Of a stretch of DNA of 64,000 nt, positions 1 through 10,107 are shown in pieces. This stretch comes from Eutreptiella sp. 'Long Island Sound 2002' (Eukaryota; Euglenozoa; Euglenophyceae; Eutreptiales; Eutreptiaceae). The position numbers and the translations under genes were made by a program. The DNA is taken from positions 143,072,933 through 143,136,932 of the forward strand of contig OZ038378.1 in the NCBI GenBank assembly GCA_964036045.1, given 5' to 3'. Positions within the stretch are counted from its first letter, which is position 1, and each line of letters starts with the position of its first letter. A model generated the notes under the pieces. It saw nothing but the letters and a program-made list of their open reading frames with translations. It was not told the DNA's origin and ran no database searches.

Positions 1-555
1 ATGGCATTCAGGAGGAGCGAGCGCAAGATGCAGGTGGCTCGCAGGGCTAAGGGCCAGGTCACCAGAACAACAAGGGGATGAAGTGATATTAAGAGGCATG
101 TATTAAAGGTGCTACTAAGATCGCTGTTGTCCACAAAAAGTTGAAAACGTTCTCGGAAGTTCGTTGCAATATGGGGTTGCCCTACCTCCCGACCCGTCGC
201 CCGCAGTGGTGAGTTGCCGCTGGTGCCGCTCTCCGGCATACCCTCGGCGCACCGCATTGGGGAACAGGCCCACATGCGGGCGTGCGTGCTGCGCAGGCGC
301 AAGCGTGACAGTGCCCGCTGCCCCCACCCGCCGGGCCGTTGTGCCCGAACGATGGGGTTGACGCCACCGCGGCCCTAGTCTTGCCATGAAACACCCCCAT
401 GTACCACGGTATCTGACAAGTCAATGTTGGGCTGAACACAGAAGGTGATTTGCTCCCAAAGTCCTCCCAAGGGATTGTCCACAACCTGCTTATGCAGTTT
501 TTCACCTTGGGTAGCTCAAAAATGGAAGTTTTCAAAACTTGTTTTTTTGACATTG

Positions 556-1231
556 GGGGAACGTTAGCGCGCCGGGCGCGCGCCGGGCGCGCGCCGGGTT
601 CGCGCCGGGCATCTTTTTGGACCCGTGCCCCACCGGTGACCTTTTAGGGGGTGCGCTAAGGGGCGCACTTAGGACAATCTTTGAATCCACGCTTCGTTGC
701 GTGCTGCATCATGGTGACTCCCGGCGTAGGTTTTGACTTCCGATTTTGTTCCCTTTGTTGGGGACCCCCGATAATGCAGGGGTGATTTTGGGCCCCAACC
801 GTCCGGTGCTATTGAGGAAACCGGAACAATCTTTGAATCCACGCTTTGTTGCTTGTGTTGTTGTTTGTGTCCAATTCGGTACGAGATGAGGCAGAGGATG
901 AGGCGGAAGTGTGTGTTTTGTGTTGCCAAAGGCGCTCCACCGTCGCAGTTTGTGATGAGTGTAAGGAGCACTATTGTAATGAATGTATTGACACCCACAC
1001 TTGTGGGACCAATGTTGTTTGTTAAGTGCAACACAAATGACATTTGGAGTGGTTGAAGTCACAGATATTGCTTTATTTTGCAACGTGCTTTGTAGGGAAG
1101 GTGTGCAGTGCAACGTGGTCTACTTGGGGGGCTTCTCCATGGGAGGGTAAATCTGGGGCTGAAGTCGGGATAGTTAATACAAAAGTAGCGCGCCGGGCGC
1201 GCGCCGGGCGCGCGCCGGGCAAACATTCCCC
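556..1231. mobile_element. 676-bp TIR DNA element with 5-bp target-site duplication
   Basis: The ends are inverted: the left starts GGGGAACGTTAGCGCG and the right ends in AACATTCCCC, whose complement starts GGGGAATGTT. The satellite pentamer CATTG lies on both sides (551-555 and 1232-1236), as expected of a target-site duplication. Just inside each end is a tandem GCGCGCCGGG decamer (about 565-608 and 1187-1220). A 24-bp direct repeat, gacaatctttgaatccacgc and following bases, occurs at 672 and 826. No transposase is encoded, so it is probably non-autonomous. Its right-hand 180 bp recur, diverged, at 24550-24735, and a tiny end-to-end remnant may lie near 12003. The superfamily is not clear from the TIR and TSD. 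Confidence 0.75.
837..1025 (+). pseudogene. Cys-rich zinc-finger fragment inside the TIR element
   Basis: The frame ending at the TAA of 1023-1025 reads about 62 codons with no ATG. Its last part has the spacing C-x2-C-x9-C-x2-C-x4-C-x2-C-x3-H-x-C (starting CVLCC, then CDEC, HYCNEC, HTC), like a B-box or related treble-clef zinc finger. An acidic stretch (DEAEDEAE) precedes it. There is no start codon and the whole piece lies within the 676-bp element. It is therefore probably a captured exon or the remains of a transposon protein. A splice acceptor for an exon here cannot be excluded. Confidence 0.45.
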
Positions 1232-1344
1232 CATTGTGACCGCTCAAAATGATCATCCAAGGTATGTAAAGCATGTTTTAGGCCGTATTTACATGTTTTT
1301 CACCATCTTTGGGTATTAGTTCCGGGGGCGGGGGGGGGGTTCTC

Positions 1345-2124
1345 ACTGCCACGGGTCGCCTTATGGCCTTAGCCCAGTTCCGAGACAATATTATTGTAGC
1401 TTCTAGAGGCCCACGCGCTGCGGACGCCATGCGCGAAGTGTGCGGTACATTGTCTACGGTGTGGAAGCTACCCGTACTTTGCCCCTGCATGGATAAACCT
1501 ACAGACCAGTGCAAGTCGATGTGCATGACCGGCGAACTTCGTGCCTTAGGCATATGTATGCACCGCGCAAACGGCCAAGGCTCTTGTGTTGCACATCCAT
1601 CTGCATTCACTGCCAATTGGTCCCTGAAGCTAGGGCCCCCACTACAGTCTTCCTGGGCCGTACAAGACAGCGCGCTGGCTAACTTATACACCAGCGTCCT
1701 CGTAAATTGTCTTCCTTTTGTTCGCTCCTGGGGGGGTCTACTTCTCAGTTGCGCTGCATGGATCAATATGGGACTCCTGTGCGGACATTCTACGGCAGTC
1801 ACACTGCGTGCTGCCCATCGCGCCTTGACACGGGTTGTAGCCCGCACCCCCTATGCCATAGGTCCCAGCCGCAGGTGTATCGCTTTTCTGATGCCCTCTT
1901 TGCCTTCTACGAAACAGCATATCGCCAGCCTAGTGTGCACCTGGCTCAGCCGCTGCGCACATTGGGACGACTACCGATATGCGTCATTTCATGTTTCACA
2001 CCCGGGTGGGCATCATGACTGGTGCGCTGATTGGAACACCGACTGGGTTGTGCTACAGAGCATCGCCAACCTCCCACCTTCCGGTGGGAGGGGAGGGGAG
2101 GGTCTGCTTTTGTCTACCTCATGA
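1345..2124 (+). pseudogene. Reverse transcriptase 3' part, Penelope-like copy A
   Basis: The frame is open to the TGA at 2122-2124. It starts inside the RT just before motif C, which reads FRDN (Asp codon 1384-1386). It continues through the Cys cluster C-x-C-x7-C-x3-C and the downstream region that aligns with copies B and C (ARAHR-type helix, then the W-rich end). Nothing upstream of motif C is present, so it cannot be a working RT. The stop lies beyond the end of copy B's homology and the last 15 codons are Gly/Ser-rich. There is no internal stop, so the copy may be fairly young. Confidence 0.75.
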
Positions 2125-2352
2125 TATAGTATTGTATGTATGTGCTGCAATTTGATCACTGGCTGATGTTGCCCTCTTTCCCACGCAAGAAGTCACCTGC
2201 ACATTCTCCTCACAGACTTTTTGCGAAAGGCGCCTAGGGCCGTCTCGGCTCTTGACAAGCTTTTCCTCTCCTTCTTGTGATCTGCATGTGCTGCCTGTTG
2301 TGCTGATTTCGTCTCAACCAACACACACGTGACAGCTCACACGTCACCATAC
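1345..2352 (+). mobile_element. 5'-truncated Penelope-like element (copy A)
   Basis: The segment is inserted in the poly(G) junction of a satellite unit. The 10-mer GGGGGTTCTC occurs at 1335-1344 and again at 2353-2362, and looks like a target-site duplication. The body holds only the 3' half of the RT frame and a 228-bp 3' region. That region contains GAAAGGCGCCT followed about 25 bases later by TTGACAAG, a pair of motifs also found near the 3' ends of copies B and C. 5' truncation fits target-primed reverse transcription. Confidence 0.75.
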
Positions 2353-2360
2353 GGGGGTTC

Positions 2361-3090
2361 TCCCAAGGGATGGGTACACAATCTGCTGATGCAGTTTTTC
2401 ACCCTCGGCAGCTCAAAAATGGCAGTTTTGGAAACTTGTTCTTCTGATATCGTGATCACCTAAAATGCCCATCCAAGGTATGTAAAGCATGTTTTAGGCC
2501 GTATTTACATGTTTTTCACCCTATATGTGTTGGGTCGGGAGGGGGGGGGTCCTCCCAAGGGATTGTCCACAACCTGCTTATGCAGTTTTTCACCCTGGGC
2601 AGCTCAAAAATGGAAGTTTTCGAAACTTGTTCTTTTGATATCGTGATCACCTAAAATGACCATCCAAGGCATGTAAAGCATGTTTTAGGCCGTATTTACA
2701 TGTCTTTCACCCTATTTGGGTATTGGCCGCAAGGGGGGGGGGGGGGTCAAACGGGATTGGTACACAACCTGCTGATGCAGTTTTTCACCTTGGGTAGCTC
2801 AAAAATCGAAGTTTTCGAAAGTTGTTTTTTTGACATTGTGACCACTCAAAATGATCATCCAAGGTATGTAAAGCATGTTTTAGGCCGTATTTACGTGTTT
2901 ATCACCCTATTTGGGTATTAGGTGCGGGGTGTCTCCCAAGGGATTGGTGCACAACCTGCTTATGCAGTTTTTCACCCCAGACAGCTCAAAAATGGAAGTT
3001 TTCGAACCTTGTTTTTTTGATATTTTGATCACCTAAAATGACCATCCAAGGTATGTAAAGCATGTCTTAGGCCGTACCTATGTCCTTTTT
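2361..3090 (+). repeat. Satellite cluster: four 195-bp units
   Basis: Units start near 2361, 2553, 2747 and 2933 (spacing 186-194 bp). Each has the fixed order acacaacctgc, tgcagtttttcacc, agctcaaaaat, gaccatccaagg, gtatgtaaagcatg, ttaggccgtattta and ccctatttgggtatt, and then a G run of variable length. The third unit has a diverged start (gtcaaacgggattgg). Confidence 0.9.
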
Positions 3091-3094
3091 TCCC

Positions 3095-3817
3095 CTATTT
3101 TGTGTGTGTGTTCCTTACAGTAGATTATCTGCGAGGTGGACTTGCCGAAGGCAATAGAATCACCGCGCAGAGGTTGTTAGATCAAAGACAGGCAGGCGTA
3201 TATAGGGGAAAACGCCACATACCCCCCCATTTTGGGCCATTTTGGGCCTATTCGCGTACCCTACCCCAAGGTGTTGAATTGTTAGTTTAACCCCTTGTAA
3301 AATCATTATTTTGCCCAATAAACACATCCCCCAATGAGTTTTTGGTCCGGACCCCCTCAGACCCCCCCCCACTTGAAACCCACTTTTTTGAGGTTTTGAA
3401 GGAGGGGGGGGGGGGTGGGGGGGGTGTCAAAAATGTAAAAAATAACCCCCCTTTTTTTTGTGTCGAAAATCATGAATTTTTTGGTTTTTTTTCGATTTTG
3501 AGCCGAAAAAGTGTTTCCGGGTCCCAACTCCATGGCGTTTGTATGGGGCGGAGTGGGACGAGCGCTAATGCAGTTTATGCACTTTTTGGCCATTTTTGCT
3601 ATGTTGGCGGTTTTGGCGACCTCGGTGACCCCGTGGTACCCACTCTGAGGGAATCACCTCGCAGAGGTTGTTAGATCAAAGCCAGGCAGGCGTATATAGG
3701 GGAAAACGCCACCACCCCCCATTTTGGGCCATTTTGGGCCTATTCGCGTACCCTACCCCAAGGGGTTGAATTGTTAGTTTAACCCCTTGTATAATCATTA
3801 TTTTGCCCAATAAACAC
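3095..3817 (+). repeat. Long satellite block B (one full copy, one partial)
   Basis: The block starts with tgcgaggtggacttgccg and the mirrored cacc-type half-palindrome, then gtatataggggaaaacgcc, an AATAAA-containing stretch, a poly(G) run, gccgaaaaagtgtttccggg and cctcggtgaccccgtgg. At about 3649 it breaks off and the block restarts at tcacctcgcagaggttg. The second copy is cut at 3817 by the insert that carries the kinase gene. The same block recurs at about 8.5, 10.0, 12.2, 19.2 and 23.3 kb. Confidence 0.85.
3693..3698 (+). promoter_or_regulatory. TATATA box in the satellite block, upstream of the kinase gene
   Basis: TATATA followed by GGGGAAAACGCC occurs in every full B block. This copy is 195 bases upstream of the kinase ATG, on the same strand and with no other gene between. 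It is therefore a plausible core promoter supplied by the satellite. No direct evidence of transcription is visible. Confidence 0.35.
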
Positions 3818-3892
3818 AGGTTTCCCCAGAAACCCCAGTTTGGCTCCACTGTCCCTCTTGTTCAAAGCGTACAGTTTAATTTCTTTTGTGCA

Positions 3893-5947
3893 ATGCCTGG
3901 TCAGATGGACATGTCAAATATGGAGAACGATCCTCTTCTGCTGAGCGAGTGCCGCTCCTTTTGGAAGGGCTACAGGTTCCATGACACAGAAAAAGAACAA
4001 CAGTTCCAGAATTTGTACCTGCCCGACCTCTTACGGTTTTGTCAAGTATGGTGTGTAATCAACGTGGCCTTTGACACGGTGCAGCCTTTGGCAAATACTG
4101 CCTATGGCTTTTCCCCTGCATTCTACTTGGCCCATGTTCCCGGCATTGCAACCGCTTTGGGCCTCCTGATTCTTGTCTCCTGCTTCCCCTCCAACCGGAG
4201 GCACATCTTGTTCTGGGTAAGTGCAGCGACCGTTTTGACTGCGGCGTCCCGTGGGTTGCTGGTGCACTTCCAGAGCGAAGCCCTGATCGGTTACTCCCTC
4301 CAAGATGAGCTCGGTGAGGTCACGAAAGAGGTCTCCGACAACAAAGCGGCAATGGATCAGCTGGAGTCCTTCTTGGGTCAGAGGACCATCATTTCGGTAC
4401 TGAACGCGCAGCTTGCCCAGGGTGTCCTGAATTTCCTGTTGCTGGGCTGCGCGGGCTTTGCCCAGAGCACACTGTGGTCCTGCGTGCTGCAGCCTCTTGT
4501 GTTTCTGGCAGCGCTGCTGATGAGTCCCGACATCCGCATGCATGTGTCCGTCGTACCAGTCCGATGTGCCGGCATGTTCATCGCCTACACGCTCCTGCTT
4601 GTGCGGATGCGCTCCGACTCTCTGACACGCCGCCGCACATTCTTCCTGCAACGCTACTTCCAAGTGGCGTTGGGCAAGGCGGTTGAGTCCTCCCGCAAAG
4701 CAGACAGCATACTCAACCACACGCTGAAGAATTACATGGCAGACAGTGCTGGAGAAATCGACCTCTTCCTCGACCGATTCGAAAAGGAGGACCCCATGTA
4801 TGCCGAGCTGCATGGCGCCACCATCTCCCTTCAAAGGGGGATGAGGGCGTGTCGGCAGCGCCAGGCGTACCTGCAACTGACAAGTGGCGACTACAGGCTG
4901 TCCCTCTATCCGGTGGAGCTGGAGACATTTGCGAAGCAGATCACCGCAGGGCGTGACATGACCACCGAAATTCCGTGCCTACGAGTTCTCCTAGATCCCA
5001 CGCTCCTTGGCCTCATTTTCGACAATGCAATCAGCAATGCCTTCAAACATGGCCACACTGATCACCCAGACGTCAAGCTCGCCATTGAAAGCATGGGCAA
5101 CGTGCAAGAGCAGCCAAAACAGATGGTCATGCTGTCCTTTCGAGTGACCAACATGGCCAATCCACAACGACCTGCACTCACTCAGGAGTACATCTCCAAT
5201 GTGCTTGCAGGAAAAGGCCAACAAGGACGCCCCACTTCCGCAATATCAGACCAAATCGGCCTGCAGCACACCTATTTGGCCGCCGAAGCCCACGGTATGA
5301 CCATTTCCTTTGCACAGACTGGTCCCATTGTGCAGTTGGAGTTGCAAGTCCAGGCGGAGGTGCTGCCAACCCGGGACAGTGCTGAGCACCAAAGGCCAAG
5401 CAGGGACCTGTCTGCTTTCCCTCCCAATCGCAAGATCTGCTGCATTGACGATTCACGGACTGCACGGCGCCTTTTGCACCACAACCTCGTCACGTGGGCC
5501 CAAACAAATGATGTCAAGGTGTTTGGGCAAGAGGTCAGTGAGGTGGACCTCTTCGTCAGCGAAGTCCTTGCAGGGGCCCACATTGCGATCTTGGACCAGC
5601 ACCTTGCATATGGAGGCGACAACAACGTGTTGGGCACCGACATCGCACGGCGGCTAGTAGCCCAAGGATACTCAGGCTTGATTTGCATCCGGTCGGCGAA
5701 CATGGCCACCGAGGATCAAGAGCAGTACGCTGAGGCGGGCGCACACTGCTGGTTTGGGAAAGACATGATCATGAAGGACATGGTAAAGGCACTGAAGGCG
5801 GCATACCTAGACACCCCTGCTGCTTCATTTCCAAGGGATGCGCCGGTGGAGCCACGCACCTCACGCCGCGGCACATTCACAGTCCCCCAGGGACCCGCTC
5901 TTAATTATCTTCCTAATGTTGTTCATGTTGAAGAGGTTATGGATTAA
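3893..5947 (+). CDS. Hybrid sensor histidine kinase with C-terminal receiver domain
   Basis: A 684-aa two-component kinase-like membrane protein. I start at the ATG at 3893 because the frame upstream lies in dispersed repeat sequence. Residues about 50-250 hold several hydrophobic segments (likely five or six membrane spans). A helix follows with a phosphoacceptor-type H-box, HTLKN, His276. The ATPase domain has an N-box (FDNAISNAFKHG, Asn378) and a G2-like IGL...HGMTI stretch. The usual G1 box (DxGxG) is not visible, so catalysis may be altered or lost. The receiver domain has an acidic pair Asp519-Asp520, a candidate phosphorylated Asp568 (ILDQHL) and Lys623 (FGKD). It would phosphorylate its own His and pass the phosphate to the receiver; the signal is unknown. 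No intron is needed. It ends at TAA. It lies inside a satellite-embedded insert, 195 bases after a TATATA box. Confidence 0.85.
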   Translation: MPGQMDMSNMENDPLLLSECRSFWKGYRFHDTEKEQQFQNLYLPDLLRFCQVWCVINVAFDTVQPLANTAYGFSPAFYLAHVPGIATALGLLILVSCFPSNRRHILFWVSAATVLTAASRGLLVHFQSEALIGYSLQDELGEVTKEVSDNKAAMDQLESFLGQRTIISVLNAQLAQGVLNFLLLGCAGFAQSTLWSCVLQPLVFLAALLMSPDIRMHVSVVPVRCAGMFIAYTLLLVRMRSDSLTRRRTFFLQRYFQVALGKAVESSRKADSILNHTLKNYMADSAGEIDLFLDRFEKEDPMYAELHGATISLQRGMRACRQRQAYLQLTSGDYRLSLYPVELETFAKQITAGRDMTTEIPCLRVLLDPTLLGLIFDNAISNAFKHGHTDHPDVKLAIESMGNVQEQPKQMVMLSFRVTNMANPQRPALTQEYISNVLAGKGQQGRPTSAISDQIGLQHTYLAAEAHGMTISFAQTGPIVQLELQVQAEVLPTRDSAEHQRPSRDLSAFPPNRKICCIDDSRTARRLLHHNLVTWAQTNDVKVFGQEVSEVDLFVSEVLAGAHIAILDQHLAYGGDNNVLGTDIARRLVAQGYSGLICIRSANMATEDQEQYAEAGAHCWFGKDMIMKDMVKALKAAYLDTPAASFPRDAPVEPRTSRRGTFTVPQGPALNYLPNVVHVEEVMD

Positions 5948-6328
5948 TGTGTCTTGTGCTGATGAATGTGAAAATGCTAGTTCTTGGTGTGAGACAACAG
6001 CATTTCTTGATTCGATTCTCGAACCCCTCTTGTACACCATGACTGATCCTGTGCTTGCGCCTAGCACGAGAGGTGCGAGACAAGCACGCTGTGGTGTGTG
6101 GCTTTTTGTTCCATGGTTTCGGGACACCCAAGATTGTTCCTACGATTTGATGGAGGGCAATGCTATCCCCACAAATCACAGGTTTAAACCCCTTTAAACC
6201 CAAGTTTAGACTCCCCGCGCCTCCTTTCTTAGTCACAGTTTTATTCTTGCAGTGATACAGTGGGGTGCGTCTTACTGTACGCAGCATCGCCGGTTCCTGT
6301 CCCTACTGCTGACTCGGGAGATACCAAC

Positions 6329-6730
6329 ATGAGTGGCTTCAGGCCGCTCCGTCCCACGTCTGTGGTCGGGCTATCAATAAATTGGTCTGAGTGGTCCCAA
6401 CTTCAGCAAGGAAATGCACGGTTCCAGACAACCACTGAGCTACCGCCCAGAAGGTTATCTACACTTGTAGATCAGATCGCACTAGTGGCGCACCCCAGCC
6501 ATGCAGGGGACGCATCTGATTGAGATTCAGAGTTGTGCTGGGAGTCACCTGGGCGTCCAGTGATTTTCACACGTTCCACCGGTGAGCGTGTGGATGCCAC
6601 AATGAAGGGGCCATCGGAGAAGGGGGACCTGTTTGCGGTGTTGATGTTAAGCCCCCCACCAAGTACCGGTGCGTGGAGGCCACTAGCACCTCCGCCTCTT
6701 CGTCCGCTTCCATGGACTGCACCAACGTGA
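6329..6730 (+). pseudogene. Uncharacterised short frame with an in-frame TGA
   Basis: From the ATG at 6329 the frame reads 64 codons to a TGA at 6521-6523. It then stays open, with similar codon use, to about 6730. A second frame (about 6673-6890) has a Ser/Lys-rich sequence that may continue it. No domain is recognised. It lies downstream of the kinase in the same inserted segment and on the same strand. It could be a decayed gene, part of the mobile segment, or chance. Confidence 0.25.
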
Positions 6731-7486
6731 AGCCTACACGGCGGCGCACAAAGGCGGAGGTTGTTGCTGCCCCCATCCGAACATTTGTAGGCTTCTCATG
6801 CTTCATAGCTTGTGTGAGCACATCAGCCTTTCACTCGATCTCGCCAGTGGACCTTGGAGCCGATCGTGCATTGCATTTTCTTTCTTCGGCCTGACCTGTG
6901 GGCTGGTGCACTGTGGCAGTGACGTCCCGACACTCTGTTTTCAGTGCAGCTGCCTTCTGAATTTGGGTTTGCGCGCTGGATTACTTGCGGTGGCACTGAC
7001 GGCCGCTGCCCCCCCCCCCCCCCTTCGCGGCGCGGCTGCGGCAGCCGTGCTTTGATCGGCGGTGGTGTACACCCTACCGCCACGTAGATCAGTATGGGCA
7101 CAGCGCACCCCGTTGCTCCTGCCCGCTCTCTGCCCCTACACTTGCTCCTGAAATCTTTTGGGTCCAGCTGCTTTTCTGGACTGCGTTTTTGCCCCCCTCC
7201 GATCCACCTCCCAGTATGTTTGAAACTAACCTCTCATGTAGCGGAGGTGACGGTGCGCGGATGTTTCTATCTTTTGTCCAACCTTTGGCAGGTTGGCCCA
7301 CCTGTGGTACTGCAACCCCTCTGCCCACTCGCCACAGGTGTGGGATGGCACCCAACAGCGCAACCCTGCTCGTGGTTCCCTCCCCCTCTCCCCTCACGTT
7401 GTTCTCAGTGTTCCTATAGGTAAAGTATGCATTGCTCCCCCGCCGTTGAGCGTGGATGGCCGGTGGTGACAGGGTGTGACAGGGCG
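6731..7486. other. No gene recognised
   Basis: The region is GC-rich with a C run at 7012-7023. It contains many overlapping short frames in all phases, none with a recognisable domain, and I see no splice-bounded exon. Confidence 0.5.
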
Positions 7487-7798
7487 GGGCCGCGCGCTCC
7501 CGCCCGTCAGATGGATGTTCGACTTTTCCTGTGCTGTGTCGGGAGGGCATCGGAATTAGGGCAACCAGCCCAACCCAGGTTTCCCCAGAAACCCCACTTT
7601 GGCTCCACTGTCCCTCTTGTTCACAGTGTACAGTTTAATTTTCTTCCCACCCACCCACCCCCGAGCCGCCCGCTTCCAGAGTGATCTACTTACAGTGCAC
7701 TCGCACACCAGGGCCGCGCGCTGCCGCCCGTCAGATGGATGTTCCACTTTTCCTGTGCTGTGTCGGGAGGGCATCGGAATTAGGGCAACCAGCCCAAC
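7487..7798 (+). repeat. 88-bp direct repeats around the terminal repeat of the kinase insert
   Basis: Positions 7487-7574 and 7711-7798 are nearly identical (gggccgcgcgct to gcaaccagcccaac). Between them, 7575-7710 begins AGGTTTCCCCAG, the sequence that also opens the insert at 3818. The structure is thus tail, then head plus tail, of one unit of about 224 bp. This resembles a partly duplicated LTR. Confidence 0.7.
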
Positions 7799-10055
7799 AC
7801 ATCCCCCAATGATTTTTTGGTCCGGACCCCCCCAGACCCCCCCCACTTGAAACCCACTTTTTTGAGGTTTTGAAGGAGGGGGGGGGATGGGGGTGGGGGG
7901 GGGGGTAAAAAATGTAAAAAATGACCCCCCCTTTTTTTGGGTCGAAAATCATGAATCATGCTTATGCGGTTTTTCACCGTGGCCAGCTCAAAATTCGAAG
8001 TTTTTGAAACTTGTTTTTATGATATTGTGACCACACAATATGACCATCCAAGGTATGTAAAGCATGTTTTGGGCCGTATTTACATGATTTTCACCCTATT
8101 TGGGTATTAGGTCTTGGGGGGGGGGGGTGGGGGGGCTCCCAAGGGATGGGTACACAACCTGCTTATGCAGTTTTTCACCGTGGGCAGCTCAAAAATGGAA
8201 GTTTTCGAAAGTTGTTGTTTTGATATTGTGACCACCCAAAATGACCATCCAAGGTATGTAAAGCATGTTTTAGGCCGTATTTACGTGTTTCTCACCCTAT
8301 TTGGGTATTAGGTCTTGGGGGGGGGGGTGTCTCCCAAGGGATTGGTGCACAACCTGCTTATGCAGTTTTTCACCCCAAACAGCTCAAAAATGGAAGTTTT
8401 CGAAACTTGTTTTTTTTGATACCCTGATCACCTAAAATGATCATCCAAGGTATGCAAAGCATGTTTTAGCCCGTATTTATGTAGTTTCCACCCTATTTTG
8501 GGTGTGTGTTGCTCGGGGTAGATTCCCTGCGAGGTGGACTTGCCACATACCCCCCCATTTTGGCCTTTTTGGGCCTATTTGCGTACCCTACCCCAAGGGG
8601 TTGAATTGTTAGTTTAACCCCTTGTATAATCATTATTTTGCCCAATAAACGCATCCCCCAATGAGTTTTTGGTCCGGACCCCCCCCAACCCCCTCCCCAC
8701 TTGAAACCCACTTTTTTGAGGTTTTCAGGGAGATGGGGGGGGGGTGTCAAAAATGTCGAAAAATGACCCCCCTCTCTTTTTGGGTCGAAAATCATGAATC
8801 TTTTGGTTTTTTTTGCCTTTGAGCCGAAAAAGTGTTTCCGGGTCCCGACTCCATAGGGTTTGTATGGGGCGGAGTGGGACAAGAGCTAATGCAGTTTATG
8901 CACTTTTTGGCCATTTTTGCTATGTTGGCTGTTTTGGCGACCTCGGTGACCCCGTGGTACCCACTCTGAGAGGTGTGAGTGGGGATGTTGTGACAATATA
9001 TGCCTACTAGGATACCAGAGGACGTTTTTTGCAGTCTCTAGCCGTGCCGAGGGCCGGTCAATGCCGGTACCAAAGACGCGAAATGGCTGTTTCCACCAAT
9101 AATGGGCTGATGAATGGGGTTGGTACACAACCTGCTTGTGTAGTTTTCACCCTGGACAGCTCAAAAGTCGAAGTTTTGGGAACTTATTCCACCTAAAATT
9201 ACCATCCAAAGTATGTAAAGCGTGTTTCAGGCCGTATTTACATGATACTATTTGGGTATTAGTTGGGGGGGGGGGGGGCTTTCAAGGGATTGGTACACAA
9301 CCTGCTCATGCAATTTTTCACCGTGGAGAGCTCAAAAATCGAAGTTTTCGAAACTTGTTTTTTTTGATGTTGTGACCACCTAAAATGACCATCCGAGGTA
9401 TGTAAAGTATGTTTTAGGCCGTATTTACATGTTTTTCACCCTATTTGGATAATAGGTCCGGGGGGGGGGGGGTTCCTCCCAAGGGATTGGTACACAACCT
9501 GCTGATGCAATTTTTCACCTTGGGCAGCTCAAAAATCGAAGTTTTTGAAACTTGTTTTTCTGATGTTGTGACCACCTAAAATGACCACCCAAGGTATGTA
9601 AAACATGTTTTAGGCCGTATTTACGTGTTTTTCACCCTGTTTGGGTATTAGGTCCGGGTGGGGGGGGGGGGGTCCTCCCAAGGGATTGTCCACAACCTGC
9701 TTATGCAGTTTTTCACCCTGGGCAGCTCGAAGTTTTCGAACGTTGTTTTTTTTTTGATATTGTGGTCACCTAAAATGACCATCCAAGGTATGTAAAGCAT
9801 GTTTTAGGCCGTATTTACATGTTTTTCACCCTATTTGGGTATTGGGCGGGGGGGGGGGGGGTCAAACGGGATTGGTACACAACCTGCTTATGCAGTTTTT
9901 CAGCCTATATAGCTCAAAAACCGAACTTTCCGAAACTTACGTTGTTTGATATTGTCATCACCTAAAATGACCATCCAAGCTATGTAAGGCATATTTTAAC
10001 CCGTATTTATATAGTTTTTACCCTATTTAGGGTGTGTGTTGCTTGGGGTACATTC

Positions 10056-10107
10056 TCTGCGAGGTGGACTTGCTGAAGGCAATAGAATCACCTCGCAGAG
10101 GTTGTTA
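10056..10107. repeat. 12-bp inverted repeat in the B block
   Basis: CTCTGCGAGGTG and CACCTCGCAGAG are perfect complements, separated by about 24 bases (gacttgccgaaggcaatagaat). This is the intact form. In other blocks the sequence between the arms is where unrelated DNA has been joined (see findings). Confidence 0.85.

Larger units (their letters stand above)
463..1344 (+). repeat. 195-bp satellite unit, split by an inserted element
   Basis: One copy of the satellite unit begins with the tcccaaggga-type start and continues to about 555. It resumes at 1232 with the same internal order (tgaccgctcaaaatg, then the aaagcatgttttaggccg segment) and ends in a poly(G) run near 1331. The two halves join seamlessly once the TIR element at 556-1231 is removed. 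Confidence 0.85.
3818..7795 (+). mobile_element. 4-kb insert in the satellite carrying a histidine kinase gene
   Basis: Satellite block B is interrupted after AACAC (3813-3817) and resumes with AACAC (7796-7800), a 5-bp target-site duplication. The insert begins AGGTTTCCCCAGAAACC, a short hairpin. The same 72-bp sequence starts again at 7575, close to the right end, so the segment has related sequence at both ends in direct orientation. A third copy of this terminal sequence lies at 52268. The ends resemble a decayed LTR or pseudo-LTR pair, but no integrase or RT is present. Content: the kinase gene, one short unexplained frame, and about 750 bp with no recognisable gene. Confidence 0.65.

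Noticed and set aside
3803-3892. Upstream extension of the kinase frame (30 codons, non-ATG)
   Set aside because: It lies in satellite and dispersed-repeat sequence also found at 7575 and 52268; the ATG at 3893 is the first in frame.
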